A stretch of 64,000 nt of DNA, from contig OW203761.1 of assembly GCA_934045905.1 (NCBI GenBank), forward strand, positions 31,050,964 through 31,114,963, in the 5' to 3' direction. Position 1 is the first letter of the stretch. Every line of letters starts with the position of its first letter. The stretch is from Leuctra nigra. Taxonomy: Eukaryota > Arthropoda > Insecta > Plecoptera > Leuctridae. Of the stretch, positions 50,726-62,682 are shown piece by piece. The position numbers and the translations under genes are program-made. The notes below the pieces were generated by a model, which was given only the letters and a program-made list of their open reading frames with translations, was not told where the DNA came from and did no database searches.

Positions 50726-53700
50726 ATGGCTTTTTGTCCCGAGTGTATGCTTTATATTGTCGCTGCGGTGTTTAGTGTAGCTGGAATTGTATATCTGTAT
50801 TTCGCTAACATTTACAAGTATTGGGAGAGGCGGGGAGTACCGTGTTTGCCAGCTTCTGTCCCGTTCGGAAGTATGAAAGATGTCGCTTTCCGACGTACAC
50901 CAATTACAACTGTGTTTCAAGATATCTACAAGCGTCTTGATGGACATAAATATGGTGGTGTTTTTCAGTTTCATCGGCCAACATTGGTTTTAAGAGATCC
51001 AGATGTAATAAAAAACTTCCTGGCAAAAGATTTTAACAATTTTCATGACAGAGGTATTTATTTCGATGAAGAGAATGATCCAATCTCAGCCCACCTGTTT
51101 TTCATGACTGGACAAAAGTGGAGGAACATGAGGGCAAAGTTGACGCCAACCTTCACATCAGGAAAAATAAAGATGATGTTCCAGACAATCCTGGACTGTG
51201 GTCTGCAGCTAACAGATTGCCTGGAGGAAAGAGCTAAGAAGGGCGAGACAATAGAAATAAAGGACATTTGTGCTCGCTACACAACTGATGTTATTGCTTC
51301 TTGTGCTTTTGGAGTCCAGTGCAATTCACTGAAAGATCCGGACGCGGAGTTTCGCTTGAGAGGAAGAGAATTTTTCGAACCAGGTTTAAAATTCTCCGTC
51401 GGGTTATTACTGAACTTCATGGCGCCTTCTCTAGGTTCTAAAGTGTCTTGGGGCCAAACACCTCCTCATCTTTCCAAGTTCTTCAGACAGGTTGTGAAGG
51501 AAACCGTTGAATATCGGGAGAAAAACAACGTAACTCGCAACGACTTCATGCAGTTGTTGATTCAACTGAAGAACAAGGGTTATGTGGATGTGGACAAAGA
51601 CACGATCAGAGAGGACAGAGAAGAACAAAGTAAGAATTTATCATAATTATGTTTATTTTTAGCTTACTTTATGAATATTAGCCATTACTTATTGCGGTGT
51701 ATATCTCTGCTGAATCCAGCTAACAGTCTAGCTATACGTCTGCTTTTGTATTTTGTATTTATTTTTTAATAGATGTTTATTATACACAACTATTGATTTT
51801 TTTATTATTTTTAATAGTTATGTATTTTATTAGTCAGGTACACACACCACAGTAATCTATATCACTTTTGAACATAATCCTCCTGTCCAGAAGATGGCTA
51901 TTCCTGATAAATTGTTACTTAATTATTTGGGTTTCAGATTCCTTGAAGAAGCTATCTATTGATAATTTGGCAGCTCAAGCCTTTGTCTTTTTCCTCGCTG
52001 GCTTCGAGACCTCGTCCACAACAATGAGCTTCACTCTGTACGAGATGGCCTTGAACCCTGACCTCCAGACGAGGCTTTACGAGGAGATGACCCACGTTCT
52101 GGAGAAACATGGTGGACAAGTCACGTACGACGCGATCCAGGATATGGAATATCTGGATAAAGTTGTGGCAGGCAAGTTCTCGAACGAAACCAAAAGCACC
52201 AAACAAATTCAAGATTGAGTGAAATTGAGAGAATTGTACAATCTAAAAATTGGTTTTCTTTGTCATGATAATAGTAAATCGTATCAGTTGAATGTGAGAC
52301 TTAGCACAGTGACAGATAAGTTGTCCCCCCTAGAAGAGGCCCTGTTTAGGGCAAGACAACGAAATAACCATAGCTTCCACCACGAACTGACTCCTATAAC
52401 CTTACCCCTTTACTTTATAACTATAACTTAACTTTATAACTCCCAGAACAGACTTTGTGATCACTTTTTAATAGATGCGTCCAGTATCATATTACATATC
52501 CAATTACTTCATTTGATTTCAGAAACTCTTAGGAAGTATCCTCCTCTTGGCATCCTGAACCGCGAGTGTACGATTGCTTACAAGTTGCCTGACAGCGACG
52601 TGGTGTTGGAACCCGGCACTCAGGTGGTGGTGCCAGTCCTGGCGCTGCATCACGACCCTCTGTACTTCCCAGAGCCGGAGAGGTTCGATCCAGAGAGGTT
52701 CACGTCAGAGGCCAAGAAAGATCGCCGCCATTACACATACATGCCGTTTGGAGAGGGACCCAGGATATGCATTGGTCAGTCAAAGATTTTGTGTGTCCTT
52801 TGGATGTCTCATGAATCATGTGAACACATACTGATACATACTCAACACATACTGATAGCGAGCGAAGCAATAGTGTCACTTTACTTTTATGACTCGCTTA
52901 TTTTCTTTTGCCCGATCGTTGGCGATATATAAGCACACTCTTGATCTGATCGAACTGAAAATTTGCACACTTTTATTTTTACAAATTCTCTAGTTCGTTA
53001 AAATTAATAAAATACATTTCTTCGTTGAAAATTTTCAGCCTCTTCGGTATATAATTTAAACCCCATAAAAAAAACACTCCGTGTAAAAATACGAGCCAAG
53101 TCTCTTCAACTATAAAAAAATAGGTGAAATCTAAACATTCAGCACTGAAAAGTAGTGATATCAAAAAATGAGCCAAGTCAAAACTTAATTTTAAAAACCA
53201 AAATATACTTGGCGCATCGTGTATATAAATAGTATAGAAGCATTATGCCAAAAATCAAATGTACCTAAATATATATAATATACCTATAATGCCCTTAAAA
53301 ACGATGCGCCAAGTATATTTTGTTTTTTAAAATTAAGTTTTGACTTGGCTCATTTTTTGATATCACTACTTTTCAGTGCTGAATGTTTAGATTTCACCTA
53401 TTTTTTTATAGTTGAAGAGACTTGGCTCGTATTTTTACACGGAGTGTTTTTTTAATGGGGATATCACTTATTTTTTTAGTTTATTTACACAACGTGTAAC
53501 ACACATCGGAGCAACAATGACTAATTACTTTAAAAAAACTCGTTATTTCCGAATTGGTTAACACGCAAAATTGTGTTTGGTGCTCAATATACCTAAGCTT
53601 AAAGTGATATTCCATGAAGAATTGCGATAGCTTCGTTCCAATTAGTCCAGCCGTTTTCGAGATATGGTATCACTTCCGGTTTTCAAAATGGCGACTGAAA

Positions 53701-55391
53701 TTACTGCCACCTAGAATTTATTTCTATAAATGTTATGTATCATTATAAGCCTTCTGAATATGTAGTTATTGTAGTAAGAGGTCATTAAAATCTAGTTCTT
53801 CATTTTCATGACGTCATTTCCGGTTTCGGTAATAGTACATCTCTACTTTAACTATTGATATTCCATAAAGATGACCGTCTGAATCATTTGGCGCTGGTTT
53901 AATTCCTAACGGTCCAGCCGTTTTCGAGATATGACGTCACTTCCGGTTTCAAAATGGCGGCTTCCTGTTGGTTTTATAAAAAGGCACCTCAGACGCCAAA
54001 AGTGCACATGTGGTGAAAATTTCAGATCGATCGGCTCAGCCGTTTAGGCTGTGGCGGTGATTGCGGTGTTTCCTGATATCATCATCATCATCATCAGATC
54101 AAGATAGGTTTTAAAAGGGGTGTAATTTCACGTTTTTCACGGCCCTCTAGCTCGCAAACGGCATAACATATTGTTCCCTAATTTGGTATATGTAGTGGGG
54201 TGGGCCATAGCTCGAAATTAAGATATATCGCAACAATGTGAGATTTTCCAATTTTAAGATCCAGTAGGCCGAAAATGCCATGTTGTTGCTTACAGTAAAA
54301 GTTGTTGGTCTGCTCCTCAGTTTATTATGCATTTACGGTATGTTGAGTGAGTGTGAGTGTACGGTACGACTTGGCTGGGTGGAGCGACCGTTCCACTAGA
54401 TACAATTACTATGATTTTTTTTTCAAAATTGATCTTTTGATATCCGCACCTTGATCATTTAAAAATGATAATTGATTTTGTTTTCACACTACAGTGGATG
54501 GATTGCTATGCAATGAACAGTAATTATAATGAAGAGTTCTTTAGTATTGATTGCTTGGAGCGTGTTATGCTTTAGTTGGATTATTGGTTTCCGTACGGAA
54601 TTTCGATTAAAAAGTTCCAAGTACCGACCAATTTTCCAATTTCCTATAGTTTTCTTAGTAAATCAGAATATACGAGGGTGAATCAATTATTAACCGTAAA
54701 GAATGCAGAATGCTTGAAACTTGTGCGCTCATATTAATCATTTTCAACCCATTCGTAGACACCAAGTTGCCGCAACACTGTTTCCATATTGTGCAGAAAG
54801 TCTTTAATTGCATCTCAGCTCCGTTATACTTCCAGCCCGAAGAAACGGAACTTAGATCGCATGTTTTTGAGAGAGAGGGTATCTCAAGTTATGAAAGAGT
54901 GCAGTCTATACAAAAATTGTTATAAGAATATTCCGTATAATTATTGACTCGCCATTGTAATTAGAGAGTGAAATACATGCCATTCTTTAATGCACTTAGA
55001 AACTCTCTTTTTACTTACAAACATAATTTCTTTAATTATATGTCCTTATACCGATTTGGATAATGACATTTGCGGGTTACAAGGAAGATCATTATTGACT
55101 CTTGTCTTCTTGTATTGTATTAGTATTAGTATTAAATTATTAATATTATATTTTACAGTGAAATGGACATTCTTTCTTTGATCTAACGACACATTCTTTT
55201 TCTGTATGTTCTCAGGAATGCGATTCGCTTACGTTCAGACGAAGATTGGTCTCATATCGTTATTGTCGAACTACGAGGTCAAAGTGTGTGCGAAGACCCC
55301 CATTCCGCTGATATATAACCCCGGGACGATCGTTGTCAGCACCATGGGAGGAATATTTTTGCAGTTTGTCAAAAGAGATAGACATGACTAG
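50726..55391 (+). CDS. CYP6-type cytochrome P450, complete (array gene 4)
   Basis: Exons 50726-51629, 51938-52171, 52523-52774, 55216-55391; 1566 nt, 521 aa; all introns phase 1. Intron 2 starts with GC rather than GT (GCAG/GCAAGT at 52172), the second GC-AG intron of the window. Motifs: membrane anchor about 8-30, WRNMR (W132, R136; Met replaces Leu), helix I AGFETSS, ETLR from Glu380, PERFDPERF, haem loop FGEGPRICIG with Cys462. Exon 3 shares a 172-bp identical tract (52547-52718) with array gene 2, while its first 24 and last 55 bases differ. Intron 3 (2.4 kb) contains composite element copy B. A TATA-like AGTATATAAA lies only 26 bp before the ATG, too close to be a confident core promoter. 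Confidence 0.95.
53061..54399 (+). mobile_element. Composite foldback/hairpin element, copy B
   Basis: Foldback module at 53061-53460: two arms of about 160 bp starting CCCCATAAAAAAAACACTCC, with its complement at the right. Then a body with TGACGTCACTTCCGGTTT units, a (CAT)n stretch near 54078-54096, and the terminal hairpin TGGAGCGACCGTTCCA (54380-54395) directly followed by CTAG (54396-54399). Same order as copies A and C. No ORF. Confidence 0.8.
54672..54925. other. Possible DNA-transposon end fragment in P450 intron 3
   Basis: It begins ACGAGGGTGAATCAATTATT, reminiscent of mariner-like termini, and has a 71-codon frame at 54710-54925 without a recognised domain. Weak evidence. Confidence 0.25.
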
Positions 55392-57010
55392 AAAACATGA
55401 CGAAAGCCTCCATAACTTGTATTATTTTATAGCTCGTTTATTATTACCTTAATTTGTATTTCAATAGCCGGTTCTCGTAATTAATTTTTGACGCTTAAGA
55501 ATATTTGTTTGTTTTTAACATTTTGCTTTAATTAATTAATTGAGGAGCTTTAAAAACAAATCGCAACTATTTCATACAATTCAATATTGAGATATAGATG
55601 GCAAGCTATGCATGATATCAAGCTCTATCGTTCAAATAATTTGGTATATCGTATGTAAAATTAATGCGAAATTTTGAACTTAATTACCAGTTTTAAAGTG
55701 GTGTTGATACTGGTTATTATTACTATAGTGTATCAAGTTATCTATTGACTTTTGCCATTTTTATTATAGTTTGCATGGATAATTTGCAATCACAGTAACA
55801 CGTACCTATAAGTAATTACACTTTCGAAAAGTAAGACTTTATGATATAAGCAAGATATTTTAAGTAATTTCATAAAACGTAGTTTAACAAAATCGTGTAT
55901 TCTCGGTCAATTCTATATACACACATTAGTGGATCTTTCTATTAAAAATGAGACTTGACGAGGTATAACAATATTTTGGCACCAAATGCGAGAATACTTG
56001 ATGAAGCTGATGTTTCCCCCACATTTTTCTACTCTGGCAAATATATACTTGAAAAGTACCTACCATATACCAATCAGACTACTTTTTACGCGGTTTTAAT
56101 TTTCTGTTAAATAAAAGAACAATTAATTGCACAAAAGCAAGTAATAATATGTACTGAAAGGGTAGGTAACATTGTAAGTGGTTGGATTCACTGACGCAAC
56201 TATTATCTAAATTATTTCATTATTAAATGATTAAAATATGACAATGTTAATATTATAATGTTGTAAAATTATGATTATGTTATTATACTCATAACGTCAT
56301 TGCATTAGCGGCGTTCTAGAATTCAGCGAAAACATGCAGCGATCTAGCGGAAATCTGATTTTCCTATCCTTTTCCATGGGACGCCATTTTCTTGCTACAT
56401 TCTCTAGATGTTTCGCTGAATTCTAGAACTTGGCTATTAATATAATTTGGTACTAAAAACAGTTGCGCATTTAGTTTTAAGAACTGCTTTTATTCCAAAA
56501 TTAAATTACTTAATAAAACAAGTTTTCCATCATTTTCCTCGATTTTCCTATGATATATTATTTAAAATGTATAGATAATCCACATTAAATCTGTTATACG
56601 TAGGTAATAATAATTTAACAACAATATTTAAATTTGTTTTAGGTATGTAGAATAGATACAATAGATACAAACATGGTTCCTAAAAGATAAACTCATAGTC
56701 ATTACTGAAAAGTCAGACGCGGACTAAATAATTAAAAATGTAGCCTAGGTATCTACTCTGTTCTTCAATGAATCATATTTATATTTACGATATTTCAGTA
56801 TCTGCGCTCCTTTTCGGTTCTACTTGTACAAAAAGCAGCTAGATATATTTATTTGAAACATGATTATTTTCGCTAATATTCCCAGTCAAGGCTGTGAGAT
56901 GACTCAGTATTATTATTTATTTAGTGTGTCGGGTCGAGAACATCGTCGCGGTGCGTACTGGCCAGTCTGTCAGCAGCAACATCGAGTTCCACACCTCAGT
57001 AGCAACGACA
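55392..57010. other. Intergenic region before array gene 5
   Basis: AT-rich, no gene. Contains a perfect 19-bp inverted-repeat element (56313-56429) and, about 105 bp before the next ATG, TGACTCA at 56900-56906. Confidence 0.45.
56313..56429. repeat. MITE with perfect 19-bp inverted ends
   Basis: GTTCTAGAATTCAGCGAAA at 56313-56331 and its exact complement at 56411-56429 around an 79-bp core. Confidence 0.8.
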
Positions 57011-60000
57011 ATGGCGTTGAGTGCTGAGTGGATCCTTTACTTCGTTGCAGTGTTATCAGGTCTAGTGGGAGTTGTGTATATTTACTTTGCTAACACCTAT
57101 ACCTATTGGAAGAAACGTAATATTCCGTATGTGTCAGCTACTGTGCCGTTCGGTAATATAAAAGACGTGGTGTTTCGCCGGACATCTTTTAGTGAAGCGT
57201 TCGTGGAAATCTACAAACGTCTGGATGGCCATAAATATGGAGGAGCTTTTCAGTTTCATCGACCAACATTGGTTTTAAGAGACCCAGAATTAATCAAGCA
57301 ATTCATTACAAGAGATTTTGCTAGTTTTCATGACAGAGGAGTTCATTTCGATGAAGAGAACGATCCAATCTCAGCGCACCTCTTTTTCATGCCTGGACAA
57401 AAGTGGAGGAATTTGAGGGCAAAGTTGACGCCAACGTTTACATCCGGGAAGATGAAGATGATGTTCCAGACAATCCTGGACTGTGGCCTGGAGCTGAAAG
57501 AGTTTTTAAAGGATGCGGCCAAAACAGGCGAGATAATTGAAGTAAAGGATCTGAGTGCTCGATACGCTACTGATGTGATCGCTTCTTGTGCTTTCGGAAT
57601 CCAGTGCAACTCGCTCAAAGATCCGGACGCGGAGTTTCGTTCAAGAGGAAGAGAATTTTTCGAACCAGGTTTAAAATTTTCCGTCGGCTTATTACTGAAC
57701 TTCATGGTGCCTTCTCTAGCTTCTAAGGTGTCTTGGGGCCAAACCCCTCCTCATCTCTCCAAGTTCTTCCGCAGGATGGTGAAGGAAACAGTTGAATATC
57801 GGGAGAATAACAACATTAGTCGCAAGGACTTCATGCAGTTGTTGATTCAGCTGAAGAATCAGGGTTATGTGGATGTCGATGTTGACAAGGACAATACCGA
57901 AATAAGCCCCGAGACACAATCAAGTAAAGTATTATAAGTTTAATTAATTGGTGTCTATTTCTGAGAACGAAACAAGTTATTAATTAATGTATACTTTTCA
58001 GATTTATTGACGAAGTTAACTTTAGACGAGATAACAGCGCAGGCGTTTGTTTTCTTCCTCGGTGGTTTCGAGACCTCGTCAACAATCATCAGCTGTTGCC
58101 TGTACGAGTTAGCCTTGAATCCAGACATCCAGAAGCGACTTCAACTGGAGTTAGATCAGATCCTGGAGAAACATGGAGGACAAGTCACTTATGAATCTAT
58201 CCAGGAAATGGAATATCTGCAGCAAGTTGTGGCAGGTGAGTTTAGTCCAGCACATTATGTCGAGGACGCTCATTTGAAGTAACCATTGGAGAAAATACGG
58301 ATGGCTCAAAATAAACGCACAATGGGGAGACATAGCTGTGACGAAAATAGTGCATACATTAGGCTGAAAATTTAACATAATATAAGTAACATACTACGGT
58401 GTGATGTGTGCAAGTTTCAAAAACATTACTATTGTAGGATAAAAGTCACAGCTGTTCAAATTTGGTTGTCAAAAAATTGATTAGGTATACGGAGCTCAAA
58501 TAGCGCGCTTCCAGAAAACTTACAATGGCCGGGACGCTGTTTCTTCAAAACTATGTACGATATCAAGCTGACAATTTCAAATTGTATTGAAAATTTATTT
58601 AGATCGATTGTGTAAAAATTTCAATTAATTTGAATGAATGGAACGAAAGTCATGGAATCTTGAAGTTGAACGTTAAATCTGAATGTGTAGATAATTTCTA
58701 ATCTATTATTTACACGTTATAAAAAATATATTTTTTCCTCTATTCTGTTTCCAAGCTGAACTTCAAGATTCCATGACTTTCGTTCCATACAATGATATAG
58801 AATGTAATTGGAACACAATCGATCTTAAACGATTTTAAATAAAATTTGAAGTAGTCACACAATAGTAATGTTTTTGAAACTTGCACATATCACACAGTAG
58901 GTAGTACCCATAAAAAACACTCCGTGTAAAAATGCCAGCCAAGTCTCTTCAACTTAAAAAAAAAAAATGAAATCTTAAAATTCTGCACTGAAAAGTAGTG
59001 ATATCAAAAAATTAGCCAAGTCAAAACTTTATTTGAAAATCAAAAAATACTTGGCGCATCGTGTACATAAATAGCTTGGAAGTATAAGCCAATTATAAAT
59101 TATACATGAAATAAACATATACATAGTATACCTTTAATGCCCTAAAAAAAACGATGCGCCAAGTATTTTTTGATTTTCAAATAAAGTTTTGACTTGGCTA
59201 ATTTTTTGATATCACTACTTTTCAGTGCAGAATTTTAAGATTTCATTATTTTTTTTTAAGTTGAAGAGACTTGGCTGGCATTTTTACACGGAGTGTTTTT
59301 TATGGGGATATCACTACTTTTTTTAGTTTATTCTTACAACTTACGTGTGACACATATCACATGAACAATTACTAAATCCTTTAAAAAAAATTACCCTTTA
59401 CAATTTGGTTATTCTCATTAAAAAAACAAAGGTTTCATTCCAATCGGTCAACCCAGTTCCGAGATATGGCAACACGTCGGTTTTCAAAATGGCCGCTGAA
59501 CTTTCTGCACTGCCACATAGAATTTATTACTATAAATGATGTGTATCATTTTTAGCTTTCTGAATATGTATTTATTGTATAGGAGGGGATTATAATGATT
59601 TATAAATTTGAATGACGTCATTTCCGGCCTCATAAATAGGAAAATTCTAGTTTGACTGTTCCTATTCCATAGAGATGGCCTTCCGAATCGTTTGGCACTA
59701 GTTTCATACCGATCTGTCAACCAGTTTTCGAGATATTACGTTTCTTACGGTTTCAAAATGGCTGCTGAAATCACTGACCTCTTGAATTATAATTTAAACA
59801 TGATTACATTTTATTATAAGCAGTCTCAAATAGTATATTTATTGCATCAAAATGTAAATTTGTGCGATTTTTAAAATGTGTGACGTCATTTCCGGTTTCA
59901 GTATGGGAAACTGCAAATATTATTGATGATAATACATAAAGTTGACCGTCTAAATTGTTTAGCGTTGGTTTCGTTTAAATCTATTAAGACGTTATGAAGA

Positions 60001-62682
60001 TATGATGTCATTTCTGGTTTCAAAATGGCGGCTTCCGGTTGGTTTTATATCAAGTCAAATAAAATCACAAAAGAACATACGTTACATACATATCAAAATA
60101 ATTGGATCAAATTTGTTGCCGAAATGCCAATCGATGAATTAAATTTCATGACGTCATTTCCGGTTTCGTTAACATAAATTTTAGTCTATTTCTATTGATA
60201 ATCCATATAGATGACAGTCCAAATCGTTTGGCGCTATTTTCGTTCCAATCGGTCCAGCCGTTGTTGAGATATGACGTCACTTCCGGTTTCAAAATGGCGG
60301 CACAAAAAATTTATGGGGTGAAGGTTAAATCAGACGCCAAAAGTGCACACGTGGTAAAAATGTGAGATCAATCGGTTCAGCCGTTTAGGCTGTGGCCTGT
60401 TTACCGGATTTGAATTCCAGGAGACTACTACTACTACTACTACTACTACTGAGATTATTATTATTATTATTATTATGAAAACCGCCCTAAAACACTGTTT
60501 TCACGGCCCTCTAGCTCGCAAAGGGCGTAACCTATTGTTCCCAAATTTGGTATATGTTGTAGGGTGGGCCATAGCTCGAAATTAAGATATATCGCAACAA
60601 TGTGAGATTTCCCAATTTTAAGATCCAGTAGGCCGAAAATGCCACTTTGATGCTTACAGTAAAAGTGGGTTTGCTCCAGCCTTTATATGAGAGTGTGCGC
60701 GCCGTACGACTTGGCTGGCGTGGAGCGACCGCTCCACTAGATGTTATTTTCTTATATTAAATTGTCAGCCCGATGTGCAGCAGTATTTTCGCCACAGCGA
60801 CGTCTCGCCCATTGTGTGTTTTTTGCGCCACCCGGTACATCCAAAATATTGTCAAAACTTTGTACCAATCCATTTACGAACAATATGAAAATTAATTCGA
60901 GTATTAATTTTTTTAGTAGACCTTATAAACACCATCTTATAAATACAATATTTGATCTCGTCGAAAAGCTGAAATTTCTATACTTTACGGATTTTTCACG
61001 AGTTTGGGCACAAATATTGTCTTCATAAATTGGATTTGTTGGGCCATACTAAAGCCCCATTTACACGGTGCAATTTCTTGAACAACTTCTGTGTCACATT
61101 CCCATTTTTCATACAATTTTGTATTTACAGTACGCAACTTTCTGTCACAGAACTTAAAACATATTCTAATTTCCATTCAAGAAGTGTGACGCAGAAGTGT
61201 GGCACAGAAGTTGTAGAAGAAATTGCACCGTGTAAATGGGGCTTAAGACGGCTGGGTAGTGAGTTTGACCTTGAAGAGTTTTTTAATCGATTTTTATCAA
61301 TATCTTTTTCCAGTGTAATTGTTAACAAAATAGAGCTATGGACGTGAATTCAGAACAGTTCAATGAAAATAATTCCATAGCTTGTAATGGTTTATTTGAT
61401 TTACTTTGTCCTACAGGTGTTTAGAACCCGAAAATTTAGTAATTTTCGGGTTCTAAACACCTGTTGGACACAATAAAACTAATAGCTTATTCCAAACTAT
61501 GAAATTATTTTCATTGAACTGTTCTGAATTCACGTCCATAGCCCTATTTTGTTAACAGTATCACTGGAAAACGATATTGATAAAAATCGATTAAAAAACT
61601 CGTCAAGGCCACGCCCACTACCAAGCCCTCTTAAGTATTTTTATACATCTATTTCGTAATTTGAATGGTTCAAAAGTTATGGCGCTTTTTAGGAAATATT
61701 ATCTCCAATGTTTAAATACACTTTGGATGACGTAATCTTCAGCAATGGAGGAAAGTTGTTGGGGCGGCAGTTGGACTGCAATTCATGACACACTAAAAAG
61801 GGTTAATCTTCATTTATCTCATTCCAGAAACTCTTCGCAAGTACCCGTCTGTCGCAATGCTGAACCGCGAGTGTACCGTGGCTTACAAGTTGCCTGACAG
61901 CGACGTGGTGTTGGAACCCGGCACTCAGGTGGTGGTGCCAGTCCTGGCGCTTCATCACGACCCTCTGTACTTCCCAGAGCCGGAGAGGTTCGATCCAGAG
62001 AGGTTCACGTCAGAGGCTAAGAATGCTCGCCACCATTACACCTACCTGCCGTTCGGAGAGGGCCCCAGAAACTGCATTGGTAATGTCCTGATCACACATT
62101 CGATTTGCATTGAATTAGAGTCGAGTTATTTTTCTAGCTAATTGCTTATAAATTCTGAAGTGTTCATATTTGGGACCGCTATGCTGAATTGTAATACACT
62201 GGACATTATGGAGTATTGCCGAAACGTTATGTCCCGACCTTTTTTATTCTAAATGTATAAATACATTCGAGGTTTTATTTCGCTGAAGTAGAAGCGTAGT
62301 TTCTAATTTTCAGAATACATTTGATTATTTTATACAATATTAATTATTTATATTGATTTCTTGTTAGAAATTAATTATTCAAGGAAGGAATATTCATTAC
62401 CGTTTTTCCTTGATCTATATTTCTCAGTATTAGTATTTTTTTCTTGATTGCATGTGACCGTATAGTGTGCAATAATAACACCCGATCAAGTCACGCAATA
62501 ATGTTGTCTTTGCAGGGATGCGGTTCGGTTACTTGCAGACAAAGGTTGGTCTGATCTCCCTGCTGACCAGCTACCAGGTTCGAGTCTCGGAGAAGACGAC
62601 TGTTCCACTGACCCTCGACCCCAAGACGTTCACGCTGACTGCCAAAGGAGGAATCTTCTTGAAGTTCGCAAAACGATCCTGA
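57011..62682 (+). CDS. CYP6-type cytochrome P450, complete (array gene 5)
   Basis: Exons 57011-57923, 58002-58235, 61828-62079, 62516-62682; 1566 nt, 521 aa; all introns phase 1. ATG 57011 was chosen because MALSAEW aligns with the paralogue starts; the open frame from 56924 has no support. Motifs: membrane anchor about 8-30, WRNLR (W132, R136), helix I GGFETSS, ETLR from Glu383, PERFDPERF, haem loop FGEGPRNCIG with Cys465 (Asn where the other four have Ile). Exon 1 is closest to array gene 4 (shared FEPGLKFSVGLLLNFM and WGQTPPHLSKFF). Intron 1 is only 78 bp, but intron 3 is 3.6 kb and packed with nested mobile elements. The first bases of intron 3 match those of array gene 2. A poly(A) signal is at 62866-62871. 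Confidence 0.95.
58298..60836. mobile_element. Nested insertion: CCGGGTGGCGC-family element carrying composite copy C
   Basis: The left end (about 58298-58360) and right end (60760-60836, finishing GCGCCACCCGG then TA) are inverted relatives sharing CACACAATGGG and GCTGTG(A/G)CGAAAATA. Between them lie palindrome arms of the family (58400-58900) and the whole composite element 58907-60740. Confidence 0.65.
58907..60740 (+). mobile_element. Composite foldback/hairpin element, copy C
   Basis: Foldback module 58907-59307 (CCCATAAAAAACACTCCGTG and its complement). The body has at least six TGACGTCATTTCCGGTTT-type units, (ACT)n and (ATT)n runs at 60422-60476, then hairpin TGGAGCGACCGCTCCA (60721-60736) directly followed by CTAG (60737-60740). 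The hairpin stem is perfect here. Confidence 0.8.
61050..61245. repeat. TIR element with long inverted ends
   Basis: The left end AAGCCCCATTTACACGGTGC and right end GCACCGTGTAAATGGGGCTT are complementary, and the relation continues inward (CAACTTCTGTGTCACA against TGTGGCACAGAAGTTG). Confidence 0.85.
61241..61635. repeat. 395-bp inverted repeat with perfect central hairpin
   Basis: The left half starts CTTAAGACGGCTGGGTAGTG and the right half ends CACTACCAAGCCCTCTTAAG. Long complementary blocks include GGACGTGAATTCAGAACAGT near 61340 against ACTGTTCTGAATTCACGTCC near 61520. The middle is 61413-61436/61441-61464, a perfect 24-bp stem with a 4-nt loop (TAGT). Confidence 0.85.
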
